Assembly: GCF_001298445.1 (NCBI RefSeq)
Contig: NZ_CP012036.1
Span: 5,301,690-5,365,689, forward strand
Origin: Nostoc piscinale CENA21
Lineage (GTDB): Bacteria; Cyanobacteriota; Cyanobacteriia; Cyanobacteriales; Nostocaceae
Reading direction: 5' to 3'
Length of the DNA: 64,000 nt
Shown here: one piece after another, positions 36,046 through 46,398 of the stretch
Numbering within the stretch: the stretch's first letter is position 1
Layout: every line of letters begins with the position of its first letter
Made by a program: the position numbers and the translations under genes
Notes under the pieces: model-generated
Seen by the model: only the letters and a program-made list of their open reading frames with translations
What the model was told of the DNA's origin: nothing
Databases searched by the model: none

Positions 36046-36891
36046 ATGGCAGGTATTGTATCCGTTTCTCAAACAGATTTGTCTCAGCGCCGCAAAAAAC
36101 TACGTCGGCAGCGACAAATGAAAGTTATTCAAGCGATTTGGCGGACTTCGGCTATTAGTGGTTTAGCTGGGGGATTACTTTGGGTAGCACTGCAACCTGT
36201 ATGGGTACTTCGTGATCCCAAACAAATTGTGATCAAAACTGGGAATCAAGTCCTCCCAGAAACAGCTATTAAGTCGATGTTGAAGCTATCGTATCCGCAA
36301 TCTTTATGGAAAGTTGAACCTGTGGCGATCGCAGATTCCTTGAAAAAACAATCAACTATTGCTCAAGCCACTGTGACTCGTAGTCTATTTCCACCTGGAT
36401 TAATCATCGAAATCCAAGAACGAGTACCTGTAGCCATCGCCCAAAGACTTACACCAATCAATAATCAACCTAAAAATAAACAATCATCTACTGGGTTACT
36501 AGATGCTAGTGGTGTTTGGATACCGTTAGAAAAATACACATTGGTGAATCCTAAGTTGAAGTTGCCCAGCCTGAAAGTGATTGGCACACCAGAACAGTAC
36601 CAAAAATCTTGGAGTCAACTGTATCCTTTGCTAAGTCAAAGTTCTGTGAAAATTATGGAAGTTAATTTTCAAGATTTGGCAAATTTAATCCTGAAAACTG
36701 AAATTGGCAATGTACATTTGGGTACTCCTAGTTCTCTATTACCAAAACAAATCAAGATACTGTCGCAACTGCGAAATTTACCAGCCAAAATTAATCCTAG
36801 TCAAATAGAGTATATTGATCTCAAAAATCCTGATTCTCCCATAGTACATATGATCCAAAAAAGCCCAAAGGTTGACTCTCAAACTCCCTAA
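36046..36891 (+). CDS. ftsQ: Cell division protein FtsQ (POTRA-type)
   Basis: From ATG 36046, with GAGG just upstream, the product has 281 residues. A short basic cytosolic tail (QRRKKLRRQRQMK) precedes one membrane helix (about residues 38-54, ISGLAGGLLWVALQPVW). A POTRA domain follows (QIVIKTGNQVLPETAIKSMLKLSYPQSLWKVE), then the FtsQ beta domain ending with KINPSQIEYIDLKNPDSPIVH. FtsQ is a bitopic periplasmic scaffold of the divisome. It lies upstream of ftsZ in the same direction, the usual cyanobacterial order, but 884 nt apart. Confidence 0.88.
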   Translation: MAGIVSVSQTDLSQRRKKLRRQRQMKVIQAIWRTSAISGLAGGLLWVALQPVWVLRDPKQIVIKTGNQVLPETAIKSMLKLSYPQSLWKVEPVAIADSLKKQSTIAQATVTRSLFPPGLIIEIQERVPVAIAQRLTPINNQPKNKQSSTGLLDASGVWIPLEKYTLVNPKLKLPSLKVIGTPEQYQKSWSQLYPLLSQSSVKIMEVNFQDLANLILKTEIGNVHLGTPSSLLPKQIKILSQLRNLPAKINPSQIEYIDLKNPDSPIVHMIQKSPKVDSQTP

Positions 36892-37775
36892 CAAATCATC
36901 TATATTAACTTTTGTGTATCAATCCCTCTCAGTAAATCAAGAAATTTGATGCTAATAGATAAATATATAAGTTTATTGATAATTTTGAATTTTTTGACAA
37001 TACACTCAAAATATTAGGATGAAATTTTAATGCAGTGTGACAGGAGGCTTAATTCGCAAGTCTCCTTTGTCGCTATCATTCTAAAGTTCCCTGGCGCTGT
37101 CAAATCTAGTGATAGGTAGATATAAGATAAATTTCAGATTTTAGGTTGTAATTATCGCCAATGGTGAAATCTATCAACTATATTATTAAAGCAGATAAGA
37201 CACGATACCTTGTGTCTTTTGCAATTATGTTATTTGCACAATTATATAAGCTGAGTGTGCTTTATAAGCTCATTGAGCTTGTATTTGACAACGTAAAACT
37301 AGTCAAGACTACATATGATAGAAGTAAAAGTAATCATAGTTTTGAGTATTATTTGATATTAAGAAATCATAAAATTTACTCGTTAAACTCAAGAAAAGCG
37401 AAATCTAACGCACAAAAAAACATTACAGGTAGTTGTAAAATTAATGACCAACTTAAATCGTCAACAAAAATCACGGGAGGGCGTTCAGTATGCAAAATGT
37501 ATACTGTGCCAAATCGGCAACATAGTAGGAAAGCTATTAATAGCTTGTTGAATTTAGACAGATCAACTTTAGGTAAATGTAGGTATACTTCTCTAGAATT
37601 AGTTGTGCGATCGCTGGCTTTCATAGCGAACTAGCAGATTGACAAGCTTGTTAAGGTTGTCAATCATGATCAAAATACAAGAGCAGTACCTATAGATTTT
37701 GGCAGTGTCAAACTATAGTTGACTCTGAGGTGAGTAGCACCCGGAAAAGTCGTTTATCTACCTTTCACAAATCCA
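36892..37775. other. Long ftsQ-ftsZ intergenic region
   Basis: About 884 nt. An open frame at 37161-37634 has poor coding character and I do not call it a gene. An imperfect hairpin lies at 37036-37073. The region is expected to hold the ftsZ promoters, which in Anabaena are complex, but no specific box can be assigned by eye. Confidence 0.5.
37036..37073. other. Imperfect hairpin in the ftsQ-ftsZ spacer
   Basis: The left arm gacaggaggctt pairs with the right arm aagtctcctttgtc with a two-base bulge and one mismatch, around the loop aattcgc. No T-run follows, so a terminator for ftsQ is possible but unproven; it could also be a leader structure. Confidence 0.35.
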
Positions 37776-39062
37776 ATGACGCTTGATAATAACCAAGGGC
37801 TTACCTATAAAAACTCCCAATCTGTGGGACAGCCAGGATTTTCACTGGCAGTAAACTCAAATAATCCCTTTAGTCATTCTGGGCTGAATTTTGCTCAAGG
37901 CCCAGACAGTAAAAAAATATCAGTAGAAAATAGCCGTATTGGCGAGATTGTTCCAGGTAGAGTCGCCAACATCAAAGTCATTGGCGTTGGTGGTGGTGGT
38001 GGCAATGCCGTTAACCGGATGATTGAGTCTGATGTGAGTGGTGTAGAGTTTTGGTCAATTAATACTGATGCTCAGGCTTTGACTTTAGCTGGAGCGCCCA
38101 GTCGCTTGCAAATTGGGCAGAAGTTAACCAGAGGCTTAGGTGCTGGGGGAAATCCAGCCATCGGTCAAAAAGCTGCGGAAGAATCCCGCGATGAAATTGC
38201 TACAGCTTTAGAGGGCGCTGATTTAGTATTCATCACGGCTGGGATGGGTGGTGGAACAGGAACAGGTGCTGCGCCAATTGTGGCAGAAGTAGCCAAAGAA
38301 ATGGGTGCTTTGACAGTTGGTGTGGTCACACGGCCATTTGTCTTTGAAGGTCGCCGCCGTACTAGCCAAGCCGAACAAGGTATTGAAGGACTGAAAAGTC
38401 GGGTAGATACACTGATTATCATCCCCAATAATAAATTATTAGAAGTAATTCCTGAACAGACACCTGTACAAGAAGCCTTTCGCTATGCCGATGATGTGTT
38501 GCGTCAAGGGGTACAAGGTATCTCTGATATTATTACCATCCCTGGGTTAGTCAACGTTGACTTTGCAGATGTGCGAGCTGTAATGGCCGATGCGGGATCA
38601 GCACTGATGGGAATTGGGATTAGTTCTGGAAAATCACGTGCTAGGGAAGCTGCGATCGCCGCAATTTCTTCTCCTTTATTAGAATCTTCCATTGAAGGTG
38701 CTAGAGGAGTAGTCTTTAACATTACTGGTGGCAGTGACTTGACCTTACATGAAGTGAACGCAGCCGCAGAAACAATTTATGAGGTAGTTGATCCCAACGC
38801 CAATATTATTTTTGGAGCAGTAATTGATGACCGTTTGCAAGGCGAAGTCAGAATTACTGTAATTGCGACAGGGTTCACTGGTGAAGGCCAAACAGCACCA
38901 CCACAAAATGCCAGCAACCCCCGCGTTGCACCACCACCCAAAAAATCAACTACACAATCACCAACAGCTAATCCATCAACACCAGTGGCAGAACCGAAAG
39001 AAAAATCCGGTTTAGATATTCCAGAATTTCTGCAAAGACGGCGTACACCACCACGCAATTGA
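37776..39062 (+). CDS. ftsZ: Cell division protein FtsZ
   Basis: This 428-residue tubulin-like GTPase forms the Z ring. After a 60-residue N-terminal extension (MTLDNNQGLTYKNSQSVGQ), the core starts with IKVIGVGGGGGNAVNRMIES. The GTP signature GGGTGTGAAP is near residue 155, and NxxFADVRAVMADAG-like T7 loop residues are visible (NVDFADVRAVM). The C-terminus has a Pro/Thr linker and ends GLDIPEFLQRRRTPPRN, the conserved FtsA/SepF-binding tail. The extension is typical of filamentous cyanobacteria and was reported to influence filament form. Upstream are ftsQ and a long spacer. Confidence 0.98.
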   Translation: MTLDNNQGLTYKNSQSVGQPGFSLAVNSNNPFSHSGLNFAQGPDSKKISVENSRIGEIVPGRVANIKVIGVGGGGGNAVNRMIESDVSGVEFWSINTDAQALTLAGAPSRLQIGQKLTRGLGAGGNPAIGQKAAEESRDEIATALEGADLVFITAGMGGGTGTGAAPIVAEVAKEMGALTVGVVTRPFVFEGRRRTSQAEQGIEGLKSRVDTLIIIPNNKLLEVIPEQTPVQEAFRYADDVLRQGVQGISDIITIPGLVNVDFADVRAVMADAGSALMGIGISSGKSRAREAAIAAISSPLLESSIEGARGVVFNITGGSDLTLHEVNAAAETIYEVVDPNANIIFGAVIDDRLQGEVRITVIATGFTGEGQTAPPQNASNPRVAPPPKKSTTQSPTANPSTPVAEPKEKSGLDIPEFLQRRRTPPRN

Positions 39063-39458
39063 GGTATCTTAGATTCGAGATATGAGATCAAATTTGCAGT
39101 CTCAGATGGCACTGAGTACTGTATAAAACTTGTTAATGACTAAATTGCATCAGGTCAGGAACAGAAACTATTCTGTTGCTATTTTTGATTTGGCGAATTG
39201 GTGAAAACACTCGTCCACACTATTTACAGAATAAATTTGTTTGGGCAAAAGTCTGCTGGCTTTGATGTCCTAGTTTTGTATTTAGAAAAAAATTTTGAGC
39301 AGAGTAACGATTAATTTTCAGGTAATTAGCACCTGTCTCAAAAGCTATGAGCCTTACTTGACAGGTGCGATCGCTCAAATTATTTGATTGATTCTAGAGT
39401 GACTTGACAGTAGATCACCAAGGCTGACCGGGAAATATTCAAAAGAATTGCAATTATT
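39063..39458. other. Intergenic region between convergent ftsZ and gshB, with an inverted repeat
   Basis: About 395 nt with no gene. The arms GCACCTGTC (39329-39337) and GACAGGTGC (39360-39368) form a 9-bp stem with a 22-nt loop and may terminate transcription from either side. Confidence 0.5.
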
Positions 39459-40433
39459 TTATTTTTTAGCTTGCAAACGCTGTTCCACCCATTGAATTAC
39501 CTGATGGCCTAAACGAGTACCACTCAGTCTGTCAATTTCCCGCACTCCTGTAGGGCTGGTGACATTGACTTCTGTGAGGTAGCCACCAATTACATCAATC
39601 CCGACAAAAATTAACCCATCTTGACGTAATTTATCAGCCAGTTGAGTACAAATTTCATGTTCTCTGGGGGTAATTTCTGTTTCCGCAACCGTACCACCAG
39701 CAGCCATATTGTTGCGAAAATCACTACCACTAGAAAGACGATTTAAAGCACCAATCGGTTCACCATGCAGTAAGATGATGCGCTTATCTCCATCCTTAGC
39801 CTCTGGCAGATAAGTTTGCACCATCACTGGTAACTTGCCTTGATGGGTGCTGAGTTCCACAATTGAGTTAAAGTTGCGATCGCCTGCTTGTAAAAATAAA
39901 ATCCCTTCCCCAGCTTTGTTTCCCAGTGGTTTGAGAACCGTTGCTCCTTTGGCTTCGACAAATTGCCGAATCAACTGCTTATCACCACTGACAATGGTTT
40001 CTGGAATCACTTCCCTAAATTGGAGGGCATACATTTTTTCGTTTGCCCTCCTGATCCCATCGGGGTTGTTAATCACCAAAGTTTTATTTTGGTCAACATA
40101 ATCGAGAATGTAGGTAGCAAACAGGTAAGAGTCATTAACTGGTGGATCTGTCCGCATAAATACAGCATCCATTGTTTCTAAAGAAATCAAGGAGCGTTCT
40201 TGCAACCGATACCAAGGATTAGCTGCTACCCAACGTCCTTCTACCAAATCTATTGGTACTAGTTCCACCTGTTGCAAAATCGCCCAAGCTTTACCTTCTA
40301 CCACACTTAGCCAGTTTGCCTGAGTTATCCAGATTTCATGTCCTAAAATTTGTGCTGCTTCCATCAGAGCAACACTGGTATCATGACAAGGGTCAAGCAG
40401 ATGGATGGGATCAATAATAAAAGCCAGTTTCAC
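39459..40433 (-). CDS. gshB: Glutathione synthetase
   Basis: This 324-residue ATP-grasp enzyme joins gamma-glutamylcysteine and glycine to make glutathione. Its N-terminus (MKLAFIIDPIHLLDPCHDTSVALMEAAQ) is the pre-ATP-grasp domain; the ATP-grasp part has VLKPLGNKAGEGI, GDKRIILLHGEP and the metal-binding end VGIDVIGGYLTEVNVTSPTGVREI. Length and motifs are those of the bacterial GshB family. The glutaredoxin gene starts 393 nt upstream on the same strand, with a 132-nt gap between the genes, so the two may form a thiol-redox operon. Confidence 0.97.
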   Translation of the reverse strand: MKLAFIIDPIHLLDPCHDTSVALMEAAQILGHEIWITQANWLSVVEGKAWAILQQVELVPIDLVEGRWVAANPWYRLQERSLISLETMDAVFMRTDPPVNDSYLFATYILDYVDQNKTLVINNPDGIRRANEKMYALQFREVIPETIVSGDKQLIRQFVEAKGATVLKPLGNKAGEGILFLQAGDRNFNSIVELSTHQGKLPVMVQTYLPEAKDGDKRIILLHGEPIGALNRLSSGSDFRNNMAAGGTVAETEITPREHEICTQLADKLRQDGLIFVGIDVIGGYLTEVNVTSPTGVREIDRLSGTRLGHQVIQWVEQRLQAKK

Positions 40434-40565
40434 GCTATTTGCCTCAATCGCCAGGAAATTCTAAGTTCTTCAATTTAGATTAACTCCTGATGATTTAACT
40501 AACTTACAAACCTTGGCAGCAGAAATTAGCGTAATTCCAACACTTGCTTGTTTTATAAATTACCT

Positions 40566-40826
40566 CTAACTAGCTAGTAGCTCATCTAGCTTACCTTGAC
40601 GGTCTAAAGCGTGAATATCATCACAACCACCTACATGGCGATCGTTAATAAAAATTTGTGGTAAAGAACGTTTGCCATTTGCTCTTTGAGCCATTTTATC
40701 CCGTGCGTCTTCGTCACCATCAATACTGTATTCGATAAAGTCAACACCCTTACTGGTTAGTAAACTTTTGGCGCGGATGCAAAATGGGCAAGTCCTCCAA
40801 GTGTAAATTTCTACATTAGCAGCCAT
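40566..40826 (-). CDS. grxC: Glutaredoxin 3
   Basis: This 86-residue dithiol glutaredoxin has the active site CPFC (YTWRTCPFCIRAKSLL), the cis-Pro in SLPQIFINDRHVGG and the GCDDIHALD motif that binds glutathione. It reduces disulfides with glutathione in the cytosol. It lies upstream of gshB on the same strand with a 132-nt gap. Confidence 0.95.
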   Translation of the reverse strand: MAANVEIYTWRTCPFCIRAKSLLTSKGVDFIEYSIDGDEDARDKMAQRANGKRSLPQIFINDRHVGGCDDIHALDRQGKLDELLAS

Positions 40827-41258
40827 AATGTCCTCATTGAAATTTAATAATTTTCTGTTTTACGCTCTTACAGTTGGCTGTATAACGCTCATTTTGTATT
40901 TGAGCATCATCAGCAACTGATAAATCTGCTTATATTATCAAGCTTAATGAATATATTGTAATTTTATAGCTTTTTTAATGCTGTGAGAGCATCCTTCTTT
41001 TAGCCAACCCAGACCTACAGGCAGAGTTGGTATTAACAGTAAAATCCTCAATCAACCTAGAATATATTACTTAATCCTGACCTTCCAAATACTTACATTT
41101 TTTCAAAAATCAAATATGAGTCCCATCTATCTATTGAGTTAATAGTTGTTTTTACTTTTTAGACTAAATAATTATAGAAAATAGCTGAAAAACGCTAACA
41201 CACTTTTCAGCCTGTGTTTAAGATAAATCTAGTAAAGATGCAACCGATTATTTTCACT
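40827..41258. other. Intergenic region between the PEP-CTERM gene and grxC
   Basis: About 430 nt, AT-rich. It holds the grxC promoter. I see no gene in it. Confidence 0.5.
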
Positions 41259-42699
41259 CTAGGAAAGATGCTTTTTATGTTTCTTCATTGATCTCAAGCC
41301 AACTATGGCAAATAAGCCAAGAGCTAAAGTCCCGCTAGGCTCAGGAACTTTTTTTTGGTGGCGTAGAGGTGGAAGGCTTATAATAAGAGCTTGATCCTAC
41401 CCAAATGGAATTACCACCAGAAACTCCAGGGTTATTACCGTAATTACCAATGTGAACTGCTGCAAATATGTTATTGAGGGTATCTTTGAAATCAAAGTTT
41501 TTGATATCTAAATCAAAACTACCCAGTGAGATTGTAGCAGTATAACCATCATTGCTTGGGCCAGTAGCTTTTGGACTAATCTGGAAGTCTAGCTTTCCTT
41601 GGTATCCACCTGGCTTGATGTTATTTTCACTGCTCGTAAAGCTCTTAACATCATATCCAGAACCTGCCGTGACATTCCAATTCTGTCCTGCAACTGGAAA
41701 GAGGCTGTCATTGAAATTCAAGTTAATGTCCAGCAGTTTATGGACATTGTTTCCAGCTAAATCCACGAATACATCTACTTTCTTAGAATCACTAGTATTT
41801 TCCTTTAGAGTAATTGTTCCAAAAGAAGTACCAGCATTAGCGCAATTACTACCTCCAGAGTAATTATTATTACCTACTGTTCCAGAAATAACACAGTCTA
41901 AATTAAAGACTAAGGAAGTTGGTACAGAAGTTGGTGATGAACTACTGCTAGTACCAGTACCTGTTGTGCCAGTACCTGTTGTACCAGTACCTGTTGTGCC
42001 AGTACCTGTTGTGCCAGTACCTGTTGTACCTGTTGTACCAGTACCTGTTGTACCAGTACCTGTTGTACTAGGTAGATTCACAAAAGCTTCACTACCACCA
42101 TTAGCAAAAGCTTGAACGTGGAAACCAGCACGTAAGGAACGATTGTTCATGCTGTTCAAAACATCTTGCAGCGTTTTATCTGATTTCAAATCAAACAGGA
42201 CACTGACATACTCTCCTGGGTCTACACCATTCTTTGCTACACCTCCTTGAGATTTAGCTTCTACACCAAAATCTGCCGAAAAGTTAACATTATTTCCTCC
42301 TGGGAGATTGAGGTTACCAGTACTTTGCTCAAACTTGACACCAGAACCACTACTAGTAATTCCATTAGTAGTTGCTAAACCTTTAAAAAGGTCTGTCCAA
42401 GATTTCGAGTAATCAAAGTAAATTTGAGTAATCGAAGATGCTGCTCCTCCCACTGGATTACTAAACTTAAACAAAACCTGAGAAGCAGAGAGTGCAGTAC
42501 CAGTATCGTTGCCACTAGCGTTGGTGACATCTAAAAACAACTGTGACTCACCAGCAGTCTCATTTACAAGGCTGTTATGAGTAATGTTATCAAATTTGAA
42601 TGTAACAGCTTGTGCTGGGGTAGCTATTAACCATGATGTACATGTAACACCAGCAGCCAGGACAGAATAGCTGACTAAAGAAGAACATTTTCTATTCAT
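41259..42699 (-). CDS. Exported PEP-CTERM protein with a Thr/Gly repeat linker (frameshifted near its end)
   Basis: The frame from ATG 42699 gives 452 residues and stops at 41341. A signal peptide ends at about residue 31 (SWLIATPAQAVTF). Two similar beta-rich domains (about 35-210 and 260-430) are joined by a linker of TGTGTT repeats. A run of eight A on the coding strand (41349-41356 of the plus strand) precedes the stop. With one A fewer, the frame continues as PPKKVPEPSGTLALGLFAI, then VGLRSMKKHKKHLS, and stops at 41259. That is a complete PEP-CTERM sorting tail (VPEP motif, helix, basic end), so the true product is probably cell-surface or matrix bound. No exosortase gene lies here. Neither domain is recognised. 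Confidence 0.8.
41951..42070. repeat. 15-bp tandem repeat encoding TGTTG-type linker
   Basis: About eight copies of accagtacctgttgt, differing by a or g at the second base, keep the frame and encode the Thr/Gly linker of the PEP-CTERM protein. Copy number is likely to vary between strains. Confidence 0.85.
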
Positions 42700-43506
42700 T
42701 ATTCATTGCAACCTTCACTAGTAATGTCAAAAAAATTCACAGTTTCTGTCATACTGTAGGCATCACAATAAATAGTTGTCAATTTAAAATAAGCGTTTTT
42801 ATCTATGTTTTAATAATAATTCTTTCTACATATTTATTTAGTGAATTTATTTGTAAGTCCAGATAATTGCTGATGACATAAAATGAAGAAAACGCAGGCA
42901 TAGTTTTATTCACTTTTCTATATTCTTTATTTATTCTAATGTCTATAGAATAAATACGGAATTATTTGAGAGTTGTTAAAATTTTAAAGATGTTTAATCT
43001 TAATCAAAATTTTATAAAAAATAGCCCAAAACTTAGTATATTCTGGGCAAATAATGAAAATATATCTGGTTGAAAATGATTATAAAATCGTTTAAAAGTA
43101 TTGTCAAAGGTATCCTGAGAAAACTGGCAAATAATGATTATCCAGTTTTGAATAACAGTTGTTTATTGGAGTGTTGGCTATCTTAATGTGCTGGATAACG
43201 GCTTAACAAGTATGAAATATTTTTTTTGAAAATTGAATAATATGAAAATACGAAACTTCGGTAGATACTTCGACTTTATTCAAAGTTAATTTATATCAGA
43301 AGTTAAAAGTAATTTAAAGAAATTTATCAAAAACTAAATGAGTGAATTTATTGGATTAAAATTTATTAGAAAATTATTCCCAAAAAAAGAAATATTTTGT
43401 TTTCAAGATTTAAAACAATTGGAAACTAGATTTTCAAAAATCAACTGAATTAATAAAAATTGGCTCATCTGATTATGCTCCTGTACATATAAATAAAGAA
43501 TTTTCC
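42700..43506. other. Long AT-rich intergenic region
   Basis: About 800 nt, very AT-rich, between the PEP-CTERM gene and the oxygenase gene. I see no convincing gene, RNA or repeat. It should contain the promoter of the PEP-CTERM gene at its left end. Confidence 0.5.
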
Positions 43507-44397
43507 CTAGGATGCTGCTCGACGTACCCAGCCATTAATCATAAAGCGACTATCGGGAAATGCCTTAGATGAAAACTTCACAGGTAGAACTTCGTGCATA
43601 TATCGATTGAAGAAAAAGACAATACTGTTATTGCACGGTTCGATAATTTTAAAGGATTCTGCTTTGACATAAAAGTTATTTTCTACTTTACTGTCATATA
43701 TTAATAATTCTCCTCCAGAAAACTGCTTAGGTTCTCGATTGAAGTAAGAAACATAGGTTAGTTCTCTGGTAGCAGTATCCGAACTACCATTATCATTATG
43801 AATTTTGTAATAATTGCCATCATTATGTGCTGTGAGTTGGCTTTCAATTTGGTCTACTATGAAGGGTGTCATTCCCAATTTGCTCATAACATCAGGCATA
43901 ATTTCCTGAATTTTATTGACAATTAGTTCAGAAAACTCTGGAAATGCGTACAGAACCATTGAGCGACGATAGTTTTTATCATTAGTCGAAGTACTAGTAG
44001 AAACAAACTTTGACTTGTTAGCTAGTACATACTTAATAAGTCTTTTATGCTCACTAGGTGAGAAAAAATTATCTATTTGTACATAATTAGAATTCAAAAT
44101 ATCATTGGTTACAGGTTGGACATTTTCAGTCTGCTGTATCCAAAAAGGTGGTTCTGTAACTAACCCAACAAGATGGTCACTAGCAAAGCATAAAGCAGAA
44201 TGCCCTTCATTAATAGGTACTTGAAATAAACCTTGACTGGCTGCTTCTTGTTTATAAGCACGAGCGACAACAGTGGTTAACAGGCTATGTAATATAGGGT
44301 CATCTGGATTTAAATAAACTGTATACTGATGTCCTCCTGTTAAAAGAAGCTGAACTTTGACTTTTGTTGGTTCTAGTTGCTGGGAATTTGTTGACAT
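43507..44397 (-). CDS. 2-oxoglutarate/Fe(II)-dependent oxygenase, prolyl 4-hydroxylase-like
   Basis: The 296-residue product has an N-terminal part of about 100 residues (VKVQLLLTGGHQYTVYLNPDDPILHSLL) without clear family, then a P4Hc-type double-stranded beta-helix. Iron ligands are His-x-Asp in YYKIHNDNG and the distal His in YMHEVLPV; the 2-oxoglutarate-binding basic residue is Arg in DSRFMINGWVRR. It should hydroxylate a protein or small-molecule side chain. Substrate and partners are unknown, and no peptide-cluster genes are nearby. Confidence 0.85.
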   Translation of the reverse strand: MSTNSQQLEPTKVKVQLLLTGGHQYTVYLNPDDPILHSLLTTVVARAYKQEAASQGLFQVPINEGHSALCFASDHLVGLVTEPPFWIQQTENVQPVTNDILNSNYVQIDNFFSPSEHKRLIKYVLANKSKFVSTSTSTNDKNYRRSMVLYAFPEFSELIVNKIQEIMPDVMSKLGMTPFIVDQIESQLTAHNDGNYYKIHNDNGSSDTATRELTYVSYFNREPKQFSGGELLIYDSKVENNFYVKAESFKIIEPCNNSIVFFFNRYMHEVLPVKFSSKAFPDSRFMINGWVRRAAS

Positions 44398-44650
44398 GAA
44401 TAATTGTGCCAGGGATAGTGATCGCCGATAAATTTGGTAACAAGAAAAGTAATGTAAGTTTTCCTAAAACTTGAGTTACTTTCTATATCAAGTACCAAAA
44501 TAAAAATATTTATTAATTATTGGTTCTAGCATGTCATTGAGCATCCTGTCATTCAGGAAATACCACAGTAATAGCCATATAGAAAAATTAAAGCCGTAGT
44601 TTCCTTAACCACGGCATTCATGTCATATATTCAAAATTTATTGTCGGTAT

Positions 44651-46234
44651 TTACCGAGAGTCAACAGCGTATGCAATCAATTGGCTAAGACGTAAACGCA
44701 AGGTTTCTAAACCTAAACGTTCGCTTGCCGAAATGAACACAGCTAGGGGAAATTCTTCTCTAGCTAAGGCTAATGTCTCGCTGTCTACTTGATCAATTTT
44801 GTTAAAGGCAACCAACGCTGGGCCGGGAGTCACAGGCATAGCTGCGAGGATTTCTCGTACTGAGCGAATGTGACTTAACCAAGCAGGATGAGACAAATCC
44901 ACTAAATGTAATAACGCATCCGCTTCTGTGACTTCTTCTAAGGTTGCACGAAAGGCATCCATCAAGGATGCAGGTAGTTCGTGAATGAACCCTACAGTAT
45001 CTGTAATCAGAATTTCTTGAGGTTCATTGGTGTCTGCATGGGGAATGACCAAGCGACGTGTGGTCGGGTCAAGGGTAGCAAATAGCTGGTCAGCAGTATA
45101 AACTTCCGCGTTAGTCAGAGCATTGAGTAAGGTAGATTTACCTGCGTTAGTATAACCAACCAAAGCCACTGAAGGCACTTCTCGATGTTGCCGTCGTTGC
45201 CGTAAGCGCGAACGATGGGCTTGCAACTGGTTGACTTCTTGTTGCAGTCGAGAAATTCGCCGTTGAATTGCCCGACGTTCTGTTTCTAGTTTAGTTTCAC
45301 CAGGGCCACGAGTCCCAATACCACCACCTAACCGCGACATTGCCTGACCTCTTCCAGTTAGTCGCGGCAGCATATATTCTAGCTGTGCTAGTTCTACTTG
45401 CAATTTACCAGCGCGGGATTGAGCGCGTTGAGCAAAGATATCTAAAATTACTTCTGTGCGGTCAACTACCCGAATTCCAATTTGCGCTTCTAAGTTGCGG
45501 ACTTGGGCTGGTGAAAGGTCGCGGTCGAAGACGACGAGATTACATCCGAGAGTTTGGGCTGTTAAGGCGACTTCTTGCACCTTACCTTCTCCGATGACTG
45601 TTTGGGGATGAATGCGCGATCGCTTTTGTTGTACTGTCTGTAGTACATCACCGCCAGCAGTATCTACCAGTCGTCCTAATTCGGCTAGGGTGTCGTGGAA
45701 TTGTTGCAGAGTTAATTCATCGGTCATCACTCCCACAATTAACACGCGGTCATGATCAGCATCTACTTCCTGAGCGACAAATTCCCGCCGGAATTCTGCT
45801 TCTAGTCCTTCCACCAAATCGATGAAATCCTGTTCTGCCAGCATATCCAAGCTCATTGGTGGGGAAATGCTGGAGTAGGTTGCTGAGTTTTGCGTACTGC
45901 GTTCTGAGTTTGGGACTGTTACTAGTTGTTTCGTATCAGATACTAAATGAGCTAAATAAGCTTCTTTGACATAGCCTGTAGCGCCACCACCACGCTTGGT
46001 AAATCCTGTGCCTGTGATATTCAACATTACCAGCGCATCTAACCGTTGCATTGCCATAGCAGTCAGCGCCACCTCATTGGGCGGTTCTGATTTGAGATGG
46101 GTAGCAATACAGCGAATACCGCTTAAACGTTCTGCACCGTAACGGGGCAGTTCTAGCGGTGGAATTTGCGTCTGACGCGGTGTGCCTACCCCAACACGAA
46201 TCACTTGACCGCGACGGTTGAGATAGGCACACAC
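44651..46234 (-). CDS. hflX: Ribosome-associated GTPase HflX
   Basis: The product has 527 residues from GTG 46234. The HflX N-terminal domain (VLIVGVMTDELTLQQFHDTLAELGRLVDTAGG) is followed by a coiled coil (ETERRAIQRRISRLQQEVNQLQAHRSRLRQRRQHRE) and a GTPase domain with G1 VGYTNAGKST, G3 DTVGFI and G4 FNKID. HflX binds 50S subunits and rescues stalled ribosomes. The frame is open and looks coding for 51 further codons upstream (to 46387), ending just after a TAA, yet it has no ATG, GTG or TTG. That points to a longer protein with a non-standard start, or to a lost start. The region 1-160 before the HflX domain is of cyanobacterial type. Confidence 0.93.
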   Translation of the reverse strand: MCAYLNRRGQVIRVGVGTPRQTQIPPLELPRYGAERLSGIRCIATHLKSEPPNEVALTAMAMQRLDALVMLNITGTGFTKRGGGATGYVKEAYLAHLVSDTKQLVTVPNSERSTQNSATYSSISPPMSLDMLAEQDFIDLVEGLEAEFRREFVAQEVDADHDRVLIVGVMTDELTLQQFHDTLAELGRLVDTAGGDVLQTVQQKRSRIHPQTVIGEGKVQEVALTAQTLGCNLVVFDRDLSPAQVRNLEAQIGIRVVDRTEVILDIFAQRAQSRAGKLQVELAQLEYMLPRLTGRGQAMSRLGGGIGTRGPGETKLETERRAIQRRISRLQQEVNQLQAHRSRLRQRRQHREVPSVALVGYTNAGKSTLLNALTNAEVYTADQLFATLDPTTRRLVIPHADTNEPQEILITDTVGFIHELPASLMDAFRATLEEVTEADALLHLVDLSHPAWLSHIRSVREILAAMPVTPGPALVAFNKIDQVDSETLALAREEFPLAVFISASERLGLETLRLRLSQLIAYAVDSR

Positions 46235-46398
46235 AGGTTGATTGATTTCTGTGCTAATAGCAGCCAGACGCTGAGAAAATTCAGGCGTTGTGATGCGATC
46301 GCCTGGTATACGCTGGTGGTACAGCCGCTGTAGTTGTTTCAGCTGGCTGGACTTTAAACCTTGGAGATTTCCGAAGATAGTCTCTATAGGCGTTTATG

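Noticed and set aside
37161..37634. 157-codon open frame between ftsQ and ftsZ
   Set aside because: Sequence is rich in Asn, Lys and Ser without domain pattern, has no clear ribosome site and lies in the AT-rich spacer.
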